Of a stretch of 64,000 bases of DNA, positions 12,701-23,766 are shown in pieces. Origin of the DNA: Blumeriella jaapii. Its lineage: Eukaryota; Ascomycota; Leotiomycetes; Helotiales; Drepanopezizaceae. How positions within the stretch are numbered: position 1 is the stretch's first letter; every line of letters begins with the position of its first letter. Position numbers and translations under genes: made by a program. The stretch spans positions 18,834 through 82,833 of the forward strand of contig VWND01000048.1 in NCBI GenBank assembly GCA_009599575.1. Reading direction: 5' to 3'. Below the pieces are notes generated by a model. It was not told the origin of the DNA, searched no databases, and saw only the letters and a program-made list of their open reading frames with translations.

Positions 12701-13342
12701 AGAGCTATTAAAAAGGTTTTTGTATTTTTTAAAAAAATTAAATAAAATAAAATTACGTTTAAATATTTAAATAATATATTAAAAAACTTGTTTTTTAATA
12801 AATTAATTAAATTAATATAATATTGCTATATAATTTACGGTTTCGATATTCCGTGGCTCAGGCCAATGCACGTACAGCTATTTTTTTACTATTTTTAATA
12901 AAAAGCCGCAAATTGTAATTATTATAATTATAAAACGTAAAATCAAAAAATTAAATTTTCGCCAGGCGTTTAATTAAAAAAAATTTAATTTAAAAAGGCC
13001 GAACGCAGCGGTCGAAGCGTACGAATTAATATTCGATTTATTATTTTTAAATAAAAAAGCGATTTTCGAGCTTTAAATTTCGTACGGTTTAGAATTGCCT
13101 GACCGTAATTTTAAACGTTTTTAAAATATATTGCATTTTTATAGTTTAATAATTGTGCGTAAAATAAAAAAAGCTATTAAAAGTCTTTTATATAATATAA
13201 TTACGAATAATACTATATAAAAGGTTTTTTAAGCCGTAATAGCGAAATATCGAAATCGATTTTAATTGCGAATTTAAAAAATGCATCGGCGAATATATAA
13301 AAACGAAATACCGAAATTTGAATTTTTGCGTAAATTATTAAA
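12700..13342 (-). other. Leader between 5' LTR and gag of A4
   Basis: About 640 bases equivalent to 19104-19784 in A2. No gene seen. It includes a conserved stretch CCGTGGCTCAGGCCAATGCA (12851-12870), whose complement is also present in A2 and A3, so this untranslated leader was well preserved in the family. Confidence 0.6.
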
Positions 13343-13615
13343 TATAAAAATAAATAGGAAAACCAAATTGATACGGCCATATATCGGTAAATAAAATAGT
13401 TTAAGAAATTTTTAGAAAAAATTGAAAAAAAAAAAAAAAAAAAAAATAAAAAAAAGTATAAATTAAACTGCGTGTTTATAATATTATTTAAAAAAATGCT
13501 TTGCTTTTATATTTGTTGTTAAAATAATTAATAGCAAAAGGTTTCGGAAAGGTTTATGCTTCGATTATAGCTAAAACTATTAACTTTTATTAATACAAAG
13601 TATTACCGTTTTATA
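13343..13615 (-). repeat. 5' LTR of A4
   Basis: 273 bp, reverse complement of the A LTR; its 5' end is CCGTTTTATA at 13606-13615 and its 3' end is TATAAAAATA from 13343. It is slightly longer than the 268 bp of A2, at least partly because a 22-base A tract (about 13425-13446) has expanded. Immediately outside is C4 sequence ATATAAAAAACGATTT, the reverse complement of the flank of A3. Confidence 0.92.
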
Positions 13616-13689
13616 ATATAAAAAACGATTTCAGTTTTAAATTTAGCTAAAATATTTATATAATATATTTATAAAAATTTTGGCTGTTT

Positions 13690-14640
13690 TAAAAAAATTA
13701 TTATAAATAAAAAGTTAATTTTTATTAATAAATTTTGGTTTTTAATAATATTTTATTTACAAATACGACGTCGATTAAACACCGTTTTTCATTTTTAAAC
13801 CGATAGCCAAACGGAATATTAAAATTAAAATTTAAAATTTTATTTTCGCACGTATTACGATTATCGATAAAACGATTAAGCTACGAAATTTGTTTTAGCC
13901 GAATTTACATATAACATTTCGATATACGCTTTTACGAATTTTATTTTTTTTCGTATATTATACGGCTTTTATTTAAAATTTAGCAATAACGTCGAAAGCG
14001 ACGTTGTAAAAAAAAAAATACCGTCAGCGGAAAAACGAATTAAAATATTATAAAAAAAAAAAAATATTTAATAAAAAGCTAAAAAAAGCTAACGCGAATT
14101 ATAAAAGATTTTACGACGCTAAATATAAAAAAATTAAATTTCAAATAAGCGATAAAATATTATTATCGATTAAAAACTTTCGATAACTGCGATTTTTTCG
14201 AAAGCTTTTAAATAAATATTTAAAACTTTTCAAAATTAAACGAATTATATACGAATACGGCCAAATTTATTAATTCGAGCTTTTTTTTTAATATCGTATT
14301 TACGATACTTTTTACGTTTTTCTATTAAAATCTTGGCAGAATCGAAACGATACCGAGCCGAAAAATAATATAATAAAATTTTAAAAACCCGAAAAATACA
14401 AAATTAAATTAATATAAGCTTATAAAAATATAAAAAAAAGCCGATATTATTTAGTACGATAAAAAGATTATTTATTAAACGAAAATTCGTAAAAATCAGA
14501 AAATTATTTTACGAACGTAAAAAAAATTATAAAAAAATATTTGAAAAATACGACAAATAATAGCAATAAAACAATAGCGAATACGCGTCGTAAAAGCAAA
14601 AAAAAAAAAAAAAAATATTTAAAAAATCTTAAAACCGCTG
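13690..14640 (+). pseudogene. Integrase C-terminus and chromodomain of C4
   Basis: Includes the phrase RLNTVFHF-stop-TDSQTE (about 13770-13815), the degenerate form of the YHPQTDGQTE motif near the catalytic Glu of Ty3/Gypsy integrases. Next comes VLAEFTYN (13898-13921 region) and the SNNVESDVVKKK segment. The chromodomain of family C (see 48290-48510) falls around 14390-14560 here and is barely readable because of stops. It would have bound methylated histone H3 in a functional element. Confidence 0.72.
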
Positions 14641-15050
14641 TTAAAACGATTTATTTTTCGTATTATTATTATTATTTTTTTTTTTATTTTTATCGTTATT
14701 TTTTTTCAAATTTAAAAGCAGCGGCAAACTAAAAAAAAATTAATATTAAACAAATTCGCAAAATATTCGATTTATTTTAATTAAAGCTTTTATAATAGCC
14801 GTAATCGAATTTTAAATTGCAATTACGATATTTTCGTAAAAATTTAAAATTTAATTTAATTAATTAAAATAAATTCGAACGACGTTTTCGAAACGTCGAA
14901 AAATACGTTTTATATTAGCGTCGTTAAAAAAAAAGCCGGCGCAATTAAAGTTTTTAAAACAATAGCAGCCGTTAAATCGACAAAAGCAAGCGCAGCAGCA
15001 GCAGCGGCAGTTCGAGCCGCAGCGATTCGTACGATTTTTTAAAAGCGCTT
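14640..15050 (+). pseudogene. Region downstream of integrase in C4, Ala-rich segment
   Basis: Equivalent to 47850-48285 of C2 read in the coding direction. It includes LASLKKKAGAIK-like sequence (about 14910-14950) and a short polyalanine stretch from GCAGCAGCAGC repeats (about 14990-15020). I do not recognise a domain. Downstream of about 15040 the similarity to C2 and C1 stops. Confidence 0.5.
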
Positions 15051-15280
15051 ATAAATAGAATTACAACCGATTTAACACCGAATCAAATCCGAGTTAATAT
15101 TTAACGTAAATTTAATTTCGAATATAATCAGAATTAATACGCGATTAATTGAAAATTAATTTTAGTATTATTAAAAATTAATAAATACGATAAATTATAT
15201 AAAAATTTAAAGCTTCGAGAAAAATACAAATCTTATACGAATTTATTATTATATTTTATCAACGCTTTTATTAATATTAC

Positions 15281-16581
15281 TTCGCCGCCACCATCTCGCT
15301 GCCACCATCTCGCTGCCACCACCTCGCTGCCACCATTTCGTCGCCATTACTATTACCACCATTATTACCACCACCACCATTATTACCACCACTACCACTA
15401 CTATTTCGTCGCTACCATCTCGTCGCTACCACCTCGTCGCTACCACCTCGTCGCTACCATCACTACCATTATTATTATTATTACTACTATTACCACCATT
15501 ACCACCATTACCACTACTACTATCATTACTATTATTATTATCACTACTATTATTACCATTACTATTACTATTACTACCATCATTTTGCTGCTATTATTTC
15601 GCTGCCATTATTTCGTCGCCATTATTTCGTCGCCACCATCACCATTATTATTATTATTATTACCACCATTATTATCACTACTACTATTATTATTATTATT
15701 TCGCTGCTACCATTTCGTCGCTACTACCACCACTACGACTACTATCATTACTATTATCACCACCATTACCATCATTACCACCACTACTACTACTACCATT
15801 ATTACTACTACTACCACTATTACCACCACTACCACTATTACCACTATTACCATTACTACCATTACTACCATTATTATTATCATTACTACCATCATTTTGC
15901 TGCCACTATCTCGCTGCCACCACCTCGTTGCCACCACCTCGCTGCCACCACCTCGTCGCTATCACCACCACCACCACCACCACCACTACCACCACTACCA
16001 TCATTATTATCACCACCACCATTATTACCACTACTACCATCATTTTGCTGCCACCACCTCGCTGCCACCATCTCGCTGCCACCACTACTACCACCACCAC
16101 CTCGTCGCCACCACCTCGTCGCCACCACCTCGTCGCCACCACCACTACTACCACTACCACCACTACCACTACTACCACTATCACCACCACTACCACCATC
16201 ACCACCACTATTACTATTACTACCATCCCCTCGCTGCCACCACCTCGCTGCCACCACCTCGCTGCCACCATCTTGTCGCCACCACCACCACCACCACCAC
16301 CACCACCACTACTACCACCACTACCACCATTACCACCATTATCACCACCATCATTATTACCACCATTACCACCACTACCACCATTACCACCACTACCACC
16401 ACTATTATCACTACTACTATTATTACCACTACTACCATCATTTTGCTGCCACCACCTCGCTGCCACCACCTCGCTGCCACCACCTCGTCGCTATCACCAC
16501 CACCACCACCACCACCACTATTACTACCATCATCACCACCACCATTACTACCACTACCACCACTATTATCACCACCATCTC
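15281..16581 (+). repeat. Left array: 14-bp minisatellite mixed with ACC/ACT/ATT triplets
   Basis: 1.3 kb alternating between clusters of a 14-bp unit, CTCGCTGCCACCAC or CTCGTCGCCACCAC, and runs of the triplets ACC, ACT, ATC and ATT. Pure (ACC)n runs lie close to the centre (about 15963-15990, 16277-16310, 16497-16518); ATT-rich runs are more common away from it. The triplet series ACC to ACT to ATT is what CpA-to-TpA mutation of an ACC array would give. Long open frames in several frames here encode only His/Thr/Pro/Leu runs and are not genes. The array is repeated in inverted form at 16757-17246 and 35890-36288. Confidence 0.9.
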
Positions 16582-16756
16582 CCTGCCATTATTGTAACTA
16601 TTCAGCTTATTCGGCTGTTCGGCTATTCGGCTGTTCGGCTGTTCGGCTTTTCGTTATTTTTTCTAGCAAAATAATATTAGCGAAATAATAATAATAGCAG
16701 CGAAGTAATAGCAGCGAAAAAATAAATGTAATAAATTTTTTTTTTTTTGAAAATAC
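16582..16756. other. Spacer at the centre of the inverted duplication
   Basis: About 175 bases between the C-strand array on the left and the G-strand array on the right. It contains an 8-bp tandem repeat (16608-16650), then AT-rich sequence with GCAGCGAA units from 16690, which already resemble the right-hand array, and a T run at about 16737-16749. No gene is seen. Confidence 0.7.
16608..16650 (+). repeat. Octamer tandem repeat TTCGGCTG
   Basis: Five consecutive 8-bp units TTCGGCTG/TTCGGCTA/TTCGGCTT followed by TTCG. It is found only in the central spacer and nowhere else in the window. It is too short and has the wrong composition for a telomeric repeat. Confidence 0.85.
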
Positions 16757-17246
16757 AAATGGTGATAATAATGGTGGTGGTGGTGATAATAATAATAGTG
16801 GTGGTGATGGTGGCGACGAGGTGGTGGCAGCGAGGTGGTGGCAACGAGGTGGTGGCAGCGAGATAGTGGCAGCAAAATAATAGTAGTAGTGGTAATAGTA
16901 GTGGTAGTAATAGTAGTGGTGGTAGTGGTGGGTGGTGGTGGTGGTGGTGATAGCGACGAGGTGGTGGCAGCGAAGTGGTGGCAACGAAATGGTAGCAGCG
17001 AGATAATGGCAGCAAAATAATGGTAGTAATAGTAATAATAATAATAATAATAGTAGTGGTAGTAATAATAGTAATAGTGGTAATGGTAGTAATAATGGTA
17101 ATAATAGTAGTGGTGATAATAGTAGTAGTAATAGTAATGGTAATAATGGTGGTAATAATAGTAGTAATAATAGTCGTAATAATAGTAATAACGACGAGAT
17201 GGTAACAGCGAGGTGGTGATGGTAATAATAATAGTAATAATAGTAG
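16757..17246 (-). repeat. Right array, proximal part (inverted)
   Basis: Reverse-orientation copy of the left array: GGTGGT-rich runs and units GAGGTGGTGGCAGC/GAGGTGGTGGCAAC (16819-16870, 16958-17010) near the centre, then AAT/AGT-rich triplets to 17246. It is interrupted by C1 and resumes at 35890. As in the left array, G+C falls with distance from the centre. Confidence 0.88.
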
Positions 17247-17659
17247 TGTAAGGATTGAAAGGCAGGGAAACACTAATTCAGACAATAAAGCTTAGATAAG
17301 ATTGGATTGATAGTCAAACTGATTTCTACCTTTTATATTTCTAGTAAAAGGCGTGTATAAATACAAAAGGAGGGATGGAGCCTTCGAAAAAAATATTTCT
17401 TAAGAAACCAAGCGAATTTTATTTAGTATGCTTTTTCAGCCTTTATTTCGACCTTTTTTTATTTTTTTTAATATAATTTTAATAACTGGTTTTTTAGCAA
17501 TTATTTCCATAAAATGTTTTATTTAAATATTATTTTTAGCTTTTATAATATTATCCGGCCCCTACGGTCTATTCGCAAAAAATGCTATTCGAGGATTAAT
17601 AAAAAGCAAAGGGTTTTAGCGAATTATTTGATTTATATACGTGATATTAATTTCTGATA
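17247..17659 (-). repeat. 3' LTR of C1
   Basis: Plus strand begins TGTAAGGATTGAAAGGCAGG and ends TTTCTGATA. It is 413 bp, the same length as its partner at 35477-35889 and both C2 LTRs. CpA and TpG sites are better preserved here than in the partner LTR. Confidence 0.95.
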
Positions 17660-18831
17660 TTATTTCTTTTTTTAAGCCTTTGGTTTTTAAAAGCGATTGA
17701 TTTTTTTATGCGTATGCTTTCGTATATAACGTGCGTTACGCTTTCGAAATAACGTACGGTTTTTTCCGCTTTTAGTCGTGAATTATAGCTGTTTTTTCCG
17801 CTTTCGGTCGTAAATTATAGCTGTTTTGCTGTTTTGTTTTTTTTGTTTTCGATAGCGCTTCGTATTTTCGTTGAAAAAGCCTTTTTTTTTAAAATAGCCG
17901 CCATCTTTCTGCTTAACTTTTTTTTTTTTTTTTTTTTTTTTTTATTTTTTTCGTCAACTTTTTTTTATTTTAATTAATTGCTTCTCGCCGCGTTCGCCGC
18001 GAACTTTTAAAATGCTTTTGACTTTTATTTGCTTTCGGTATGCCCGCCTGATTTTACGCGAAGGTATTATAGCGGCCTTTTTGTTTTTTTACGTTTTCGA
18101 ACTTTTTAGCGTGAAATGCAACCGTTGCAAAGCTTCGCATATTTAATGCTTTTTTGTGAATTTTTTAAACTTTTATTCGAATTCGCTTTTAATTAGCTAT
18201 AAGTTTTTGCCGTACGCGCTATCGAAGCGCAAATATTTTTCGCGGATTTTAACGATTTTATAAATTGTTTCGATGCTGCTACCGCCGCTGCCGTTTTTTT
18301 TTTTTTTACTGCCGAAGCTAAAGCTTTTATTAAAACTTTTATCGATTTTATTATTTACGACGCTTATATAAATCGTTTAAAAAAGTAACGCTTCGGCTTT
18401 TATAATAATCGGAAATCGTACGAATCGCGCCGCGGCTCGGGCTGCCGCCGCTGCTGCTGCGTCCGTTTTTGCCGGTTTAACGGCTGCTGTTATTTTAAAA
18501 GCTTTGGCTGCGCCGGCTTTTTTTTTTAACGACGCTAATATAAAACGTATTTTCCGACGTTTCGAAAACGTCGTTCGGATTTATTCTGACCAGTTAAATT
18601 AAATTCTGAATTTTTACGAAAATATCGTGGTTGCAATTCAGAATTCGACTACGGCTATCGTAAAAGCTTTAATTAAAATAAATCGAATATTCTGCGAATT
18701 CGTTTAATATTAATTTTGTTTAGTTTGCCGCTGTTTTTAAATTTAAAAAAAATAATAATAAAAATAAAAAGGAAAATAACGATAATAAAAATAAATTAGT
18801 TTAGCGGCGGTTTTAGGGTTTTCTAAATGTT
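17660..18831 (-). pseudogene. Downstream region of C1 with Ala-rich possible reading frame
   Basis: About 1.2 kb between the chromodomain and the 3' LTR. Read in the element's coding direction it starts with Lys-rich sequence, then LASLKKKAGAAKAFK and a run of Ala from GCAGCAGCGGCGGCAG (about 18430-18500), then basic sequence with FTLKSS/CISR-like phrases (frame differs from C2 by a small indel near 18375-18385). I do not recognise it. It may be the C-terminal tail of Pol or a separate protein. C3 and C4 carry different sequence in its distal half. Confidence 0.45.
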
Positions 18832-18835
18832 TTTG
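18832..18835. other. Left target-site duplication of A2 (TTTG)
   Basis: TTTG directly before the A2 LTR, matched by TTTG at 30115-30118 after the right LTR. C2 and C3 have a T tract at the equivalent place without the insertion. One caution: the first four bases inside A (19104-19107) are also TTTG. Confidence 0.8.
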
Positions 18836-19103
18836 TGTAAAACGGTGATACCTTGTATTGATAGGAGTTGGTAGTTTTAGCTATGGTCGAGGCATGGACC
18901 TTTCCGAAACCCCCTGCCATTAACTATCTTCAACAAATATAAGAGCAAGGCACCTCCTTTAAATAATACCATAGGCACGCAGTCTAATTCATATTTTTAC
19001 TTATTTTTCTTTTTCTTTTTTCAGTTTTTTCTAAAGATTCCCTAAATTATCTTACTTACCGATATATAGCCGTATCAGTTTGGTTTTCCTATTTACTTTT
19101 ACA
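18836..19103 (+). repeat. 5' LTR of A2
   Basis: Begins TGTAAAACGG and ends ACTTTTACA, with the TG...CA ends intact. It retains CpA/TpG dinucleotides that are changed in the other A LTRs. A TATA-like motif, ATATAAGAGC, lies near 18938. No convincing primer-binding site (TGG start) follows; the next bases are TTTGATAACC. Confidence 0.95.
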
Positions 19104-19784
19104 TTTGATAACCTACGTAAAGATTCAAACTTCGGTGTTTCGTTTTTATATATTCGCCGATGCATTTTTTAAATTCGCAATCAAGGTCGATTTCGATATT
19201 TCGCTATTACGGCTTGAAAAACCTTTTATATGGTGTTATTCGCAGCTGCATCATATAAAAGACTTTTAATAACTTTTCTTATTTTGCGCACAGTTATTAA
19301 ATTACAAAAATGTAATATATTTTAAAAACGTTTAAAATTACGGTTAGGCAATCCTGAACCGTACGAAGTTTAAAGTTCGAAAATCGCTTTTTTATTTAAA
19401 AATAACAAATCGAATATTGGTTCGTACGCTTCGACCGCTGCGTTTGGCTTTTTTAAATTAAATCTTTTTTAATTAAACGCTTGGCGAAAACTCAACCTTT
19501 TAATCTTACGCTTTGTGATTATAGCAATTACAATTTGCGGCTTTTTATTAAAAATAGTAAAAAAATGGCTGTACGTGTATTGGCCTGAGCTACGGAATAT
19601 CGAAACCGTGGATTATATAACAATATTATATTAATTTAATCAACTTATTAAAAAACAAGTTTTTTAATACGCTACCCAAATATTTAAACGCAATTTTATT
19701 TTATTTAATTTTTTTAAAGAATACAAAAACTTTTTTAATAGCTTTTTTATTAAAAACGATTCCTTTTATATTAAAAACCTTTAA
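19104..19784 (+). other. Leader between LTR and gag of A2
   Basis: About 680 bases without a recognisable gene. It is well conserved in A3 (38228-38900) and A4, with short GC-containing patches such as CGCTTGGCG (19480-19488) and TTGGCCTGAGC (19582-19592). It probably contains packaging and priming signals, but I cannot locate them. Confidence 0.6.
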
Positions 19785-21870
19785 TCTGCAATTTTAAAAA
19801 ACACTTATTCGTTTAATTCAAATTCTACCAATACTTTTACTAATACTATAAATAACGACGCTCTTCGTTTTCTTATGCGAGGCCGCATGCCCCTTTTTGG
19901 CTCCTTTGGTGCACTTTTATTTAATAGAGCCAATATTACCGATTTTATCGAAAAATATAAAAAAACTTATAAGGATTTCGGAGTTTCTGAAACTAAAATA
20001 TTCGATAAACTTTTTCGTTATTATGACCTAACTACTAAAGATATCATTAAATCGATGAATAAATAAAAGGCTATTAAGGCTCGAAACTGGCGTAAACTAA
20101 TTAAAGCTTTAAAATCGGAATTCCGAAACCACGATCGCTAGCAAATTCGCGATATTATCGCTTTTTTTAAATAGTTTGTTATAATAACTCGATAAGCCAA
20201 AAAACTTAAAGTTTATTATCGTATTTATACGAAAGTTTCTAACGTTTTCGTTAACAAAAAGATTTTAAACGAGGTTAAGCAGAAAAAATTGTTTTTATTT
20301 GGCCTTCCAATCAGTATTCGCAACAAAATTATTAAGCATTTTAAAATTAATAAACAAAACCTTGAAACTTTCGATTAATACTTTAAATTTGTGAAATTCG
20401 TTTTCAAATAAAACCAAAGCGAACGTACCATCGATGTTATAAACTAAAAGAAATCTCCTTTTTTTATTTATAAAAAAAAACGTAAAGCTTTAGTGCAAAA
20501 ACATGCCCAGCTACTAAAAGTTACCGAAATCGCCAAAAAACAGCCAGTTATTATACCATTTAATCGTTTTGCAAAACTTATAAGCTTGGAAAAGCTTAAT
20601 AAAAATATCGAAACTTTCGTATTAAAATTTACCGATATTAAAATTCAAAAGCTTTAAAACAAAATCGAGGGTTTTATATAATAGCAGAAAAAATTCTTTT
20701 ACGTTAACTCGAATAATAAAAACGATCAAAATAGCTTTTATAACAATTATTTTTTTTAAAATACGCGAAGCGATCAGCTTCGCTAAGCTATCGTAAAAAT
20801 AATAGCTGCCTAATGGCAATCTTTTCGTATTAGCGATTAGAATTAGCGAAACACTAATTATAATAACGATTATCAAGGGAAAAAAGGAAATCAGCGCGGA
20901 AATCAAAATCGCGGCTATTAAAATAGTAAAAATAATTATCAAAAAAGATCTTATGGCCTTAAGTATAAGTTTTGTAACAATAAAGAAATTCACTGCGAAA
21001 AACCTTATATTCGCTTAAAATGCAAAGCATTTAATTTCTATATAAATAATAATATTTGTTATATTAACAAATACGAAGCGATTTGCTTCGGCCCGACGAA
21101 AACAGAAATAAATTTTTTTAACAAAGCTGAAAATCAGAGCTGGTTAAATACTATTCGCTTAAAAGTGAAAAGTACGGAATAGAACGATTGCTTAGAAAAC
21201 AAAAAAAATGCAAAAACGATTTTTACTAATAAAAAAAAAAATATTCCAAAAAGCGTATTAATCAAAAAGAAAACCTTTATCCCAAGCGTAAGTAAAGTTT
21301 AAATGTATAAATAAAAAACAAATATATATATTGCTAATGCAAATATCGCATTTGCAAATATTATAATTATATAATTAAGCTAGCGAATTATAAAAAAGCA
21401 AAATGCTTCTGTTTTATTCGCCAAACCAATTAGTATAAAAAAAAGCGTTAGAATCGAAAGAAAAAAAGATTTTAAAATTCGAAAAAAATTCGATAAAACT
21501 ATTAAAAAAACGCTTATAATAAAAAAAATTAACGACGATATAAAAAATATCGACACCGATATTCCGATTCAAATCATTTAGAAAATACTAGCTTTTAAAC
21601 GCTTATTATTAATGCGAAGCGAAAAATAAATCGACAAATATATTAGTTCCGAAGCAGTCGACGAAGCTATTGAAAAATCATAAAACAAAAAATTAAATTG
21701 AAATTCAGCGATTTATTTAATACAAAAGGGAAATTCGACAAAGTTATTAATAAACAAATCTTTATATTAAAAAAAAACGAAAAAATTGAAATCATCCGAA
21801 AAGAAAACGATCTCGAATTAAAAAAAAACTAGAAAAAAATTTATAATACCGCAATCAATTTAACCGATGA
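19785..21870 (+). pseudogene. Gag of A2
   Basis: Gag forms the virus-like particle. A clear capsid-like domain begins near 19803; from 19875 the frame reads MRGRMPLFGSFGALLF and continues through TDFIEKYKKTYKDFGVSET, RNWRKLIKALKSEF (about 20080-20120) and LFLFGLPISIRNKI (about 20292-20335). This order matches Gag of a widespread fungal Gypsy clade. A Cys/His patch follows at about 20972-21090 (FCNNKEIHCEKPY, then KCKAF and NICYIN), the remains of the nucleic-acid-binding segment. In-frame TAA/TAG stand at likely Gln/Trp codons. The start is not certain because upstream stops may be mutational. Confidence 0.78.
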
Positions 21871-21979
21871 AAAGGAATCTTCGGAAAAAGTCAGTTTTTT
21901 AGCTCTCGCTATAAAAACTTAAAAATTAAAACGACGAAACTGCTTTTACACAGTTATAAAAGCATTAAAAATAAAAACA

Positions 21980-22303
21980 ATGCTTAAAAAAAGTACGACC
22001 GCCCTCGTTTTATTCGATAATAAAACCGAAATCAATTGCATAAATCAAAAAACAATCGAAATTAATAATATCCCGATTATCATCGATAAGCGAATAATTT
22101 ATATTATCGTTAATAAAAACATTATTAAATTTAATAGAATTATACGAAATATAAAAATGGACGTTAAAAGTATTATTATTTATAAAAACTTTTTAATAAT
22201 AAAAAAATGCTCTTATTCTATTATTTTTGAAATACCCTGGATCTTGGAAAGTTTCGTAAGCTTTAAATACACCGAAAACGGCCAGATAAAAGCTTTTTTC
22301 TGA
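21980..22303 (+). pseudogene. Aspartic protease region of A2
   Basis: Open for 107 codons. The segment TALVLFDNKTEINCINQ (about 22000-22050) has the flanks of a retropepsin active site (hydrophobic residues, D, then xEINCI), but the expected D-S/T-G-A is D-N-K-T, so it is catalytically dead. Downstream, KSIIIYKNFLIIKKCSYSII and PWILESF correspond to the second half of the fold (the expected position of the PWL motif). It lies between Gag and RT in the polyprotein. Confidence 0.75.
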
Positions 22304-22448
22304 AATTAGAACCGATCCTTTCAAAATTAAATCACCGTCGCCGGCGATAAAATCTTTTTAATCGACGTTTTATCGGAAAACGAATAGCCGGCTCTGGTCT
22401 TAAAACAAACGCTGGGCTATAAAACCTGGAAAATACTTAGCTAAAAGC

Positions 22449-22481
22449 ATTCGCGTCACTAATCGAAATAGCACCGCGAAT
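22449..22481 (+). repeat. 33-bp palindromic unit between protease and RT of A2
   Basis: Begins ATTCGCG and ends CGCGAAT. The core, read on the other strand (GTGCTATTTCGATTAG), matches the two units at 24392-24424 and 24455-24487, so it is the same unit in inverse orientation. It sits in coding sequence. Confidence 0.8.
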
Positions 22482-22619
22482 AAAATTGGCCAATATTAAT
22501 ATTTTTAGCTATTAATTCGGAAATAAAATTTCGAAAATTTCGTTTTCGTATTAAACAAACCCGATCCATATATTTTACCTTTTTATATTAATATCAGCAT
22601 TTTTTATAAACGCAAAGCT

Positions 22620-23766
22620 AATAAAATACGATTTGTGAATTTTAGCGAATCCGATAGAAATATTTTCGAAAAAATAAACGATTGGTTTGAAAAAAATAAA
22701 ACAACAAAACCGTTCTAATTAATTATTAGCGAGCTCGAAAGACTTATCACCGGCCGATTTTCCAGCTTATCACCTGGCAGCCGATTTATAAAAAAACGAT
22801 TTAATAACTTAGCAATCGAAACTTAACTTTTGCTAAAAAAAAAAAAAGTTTTATACGAAGTTTTACGCAACCGAAAAAAGGTTATAATTTTCGACTTTAC
22901 CGAAATAAATCAATTCAGTTTTGACGTAACGCTTCACATCGATATTAAAACCGTGCTTTACGAAGCCTGGCAAAAAAAAACCTTTTTAATTCTTAGAGCT
23001 TTCTAAGATAAAATAGTCGAAATGCTAAAAAAACGAATTAAGCAAAAGATTCTCGAATTCTGCTACGGCTTATACAAAAACAAATAGTTTATCGTTGCGA
23101 AAAAAGAAAAAAGCATTTATAAATTTATTATCGCAATCGTCGAAATAAACAGAATAACGATACGAAACGTTAACGTGCTATTTAACGTCGATTAATTTTC
23201 AAACGAATTCGCAAAGCTAACGATCGCTTTTTTTTTCGATTTGTTTTCCGACTACGATTATTTAATGCTTAACCTACGATTTCGAAATATAACGGCAATT
23301 TAAATACTAATCGGTCTGCTGCGTATAACGAAAATACTTATAAAAGCTACTAATTTAATCGTTTAGTTCGTAAAAATCGTATACAAAATTCTTATAACTT
23401 GTATTTCTGATATTGCTTTTTTTTACGTTGACGACGTTAAAATAAAAAGCTTTAAATTATATTATAATAAAAAGATTTTTTCTAAAATTCGACGTTATAT
23501 AATAAAATATATTTAAAACATCGACAAAGTTATAATCTGTTTCGAAAAAGCTAAAATTACGATTGGTTTTCGATCAAAATTCTATATGCCCGAAATAAAT
23601 ATTATTAATTATATAATTAACAGCGCTGGCCGCTACTTTTAACGAAAGAAAATTGAAAAAATCTGCGAATAAAAAAAATATAAAAATATTACCGAAGCCA
23701 AAGCTTTTATTAGCGTTGTGATTTATTATCGCAATTAAATTAAAAACTTCTTTTAAAAAACTGCAC
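22620..23766 (+). pseudogene. Reverse transcriptase of A2
   Basis: Copies the element RNA into DNA. The core is readable: FIVAKKEKSIYKFIIAIVEI (about 23092-23150), ITIRNVNV, the first catalytic aspartate region FFFDLFSDYDY (about 23230-23265), then DIAFFYVDDV with an intact YVDD box at 23424-23435. FYMPEINIINYI (about 23581-23615) and ITEAKAFISVVIYYR (about 23690-23735) correspond to the thumb/connection. Several TAA/TAG stops and A-run frame slips break the frame. Confidence 0.88.

Larger units (their letters stand above)
6361..13615 (-). mobile_element. Ty3/Gypsy element A, copy A4 (5' part)
   Basis: Reverse-strand copy of family A: its 5' LTR is at 13343-13615, then gag, protease, RT, RNase H and integrase run leftwards. 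At 6361 it stops in the integrase-ORF3 spacer, at the base equivalent to about 26083 in A2, where A1 was inserted. The rest of A4 should lie left of A1, outside the window. A4 is inserted in C4 at the same base where A3 is inserted in C3. It is more AT-rich than A2. Confidence 0.92.
13616..15280 (+). mobile_element. Chromodomain Gypsy element C, fragment C4 (left arm)
   Basis: 1,665 bases of family C on the plus strand: end of integrase, chromodomain region and an Ala-rich downstream segment. It is the inverted counterpart of C3 (36289-37961). Up to about 15040 it aligns with C2 and C1; after that it departs from them and runs for about 240 bases of sequence found only in C3/C4, straight into the 14-bp array. 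No C-type LTR is seen on this side. The 5' part of C4 should lie beyond A4, outside the window. Confidence 0.85.

Noticed and set aside
15281..16581. CRISPR-like look of short repeats with spacers.
   Set aside because: Units are 14 bp, spacers are triplet repeats rather than unique sequences, and the context is eukaryotic.
16608..16650. Octamer repeat as an internal telomere.
   Set aside because: TTCGGCTG does not resemble TTAGGG-type repeats and only five units are present.
15585..16688. Open reading frame of 367 codons, and several overlapping ones on both strands of the array (15707-17285, 35799-36326).
   Set aside because: All are translations of ACC/ATT triplets and 14-bp units (His, Thr, Pro, Leu, Val, Gly runs). 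They are open in several frames at once, so they are by-products of the repeat.
17242..17246. Target duplication of C1 (AGTAG versus GATAA at 35890).
   Set aside because: The two flanks do not match; in a triplet array any partial match would be meaningless.
19104..19120. Primer-binding site of A after the 5' LTR.
   Set aside because: The sequence TTTGATAACCTACG does not begin with TGG and I could not match it to a tRNA end.
20622..20993. Antisense open frame in A2 gag, also present in A4 (11540-11824) and A3 (39745-40029), hydrophobic.
   Set aside because: It lies opposite Lys/Asn-rich gag sequence; an AT-rich sense strand with AAA/AAT codons gives TTT/ATT on the other strand. Persistence in three copies follows from their common origin.
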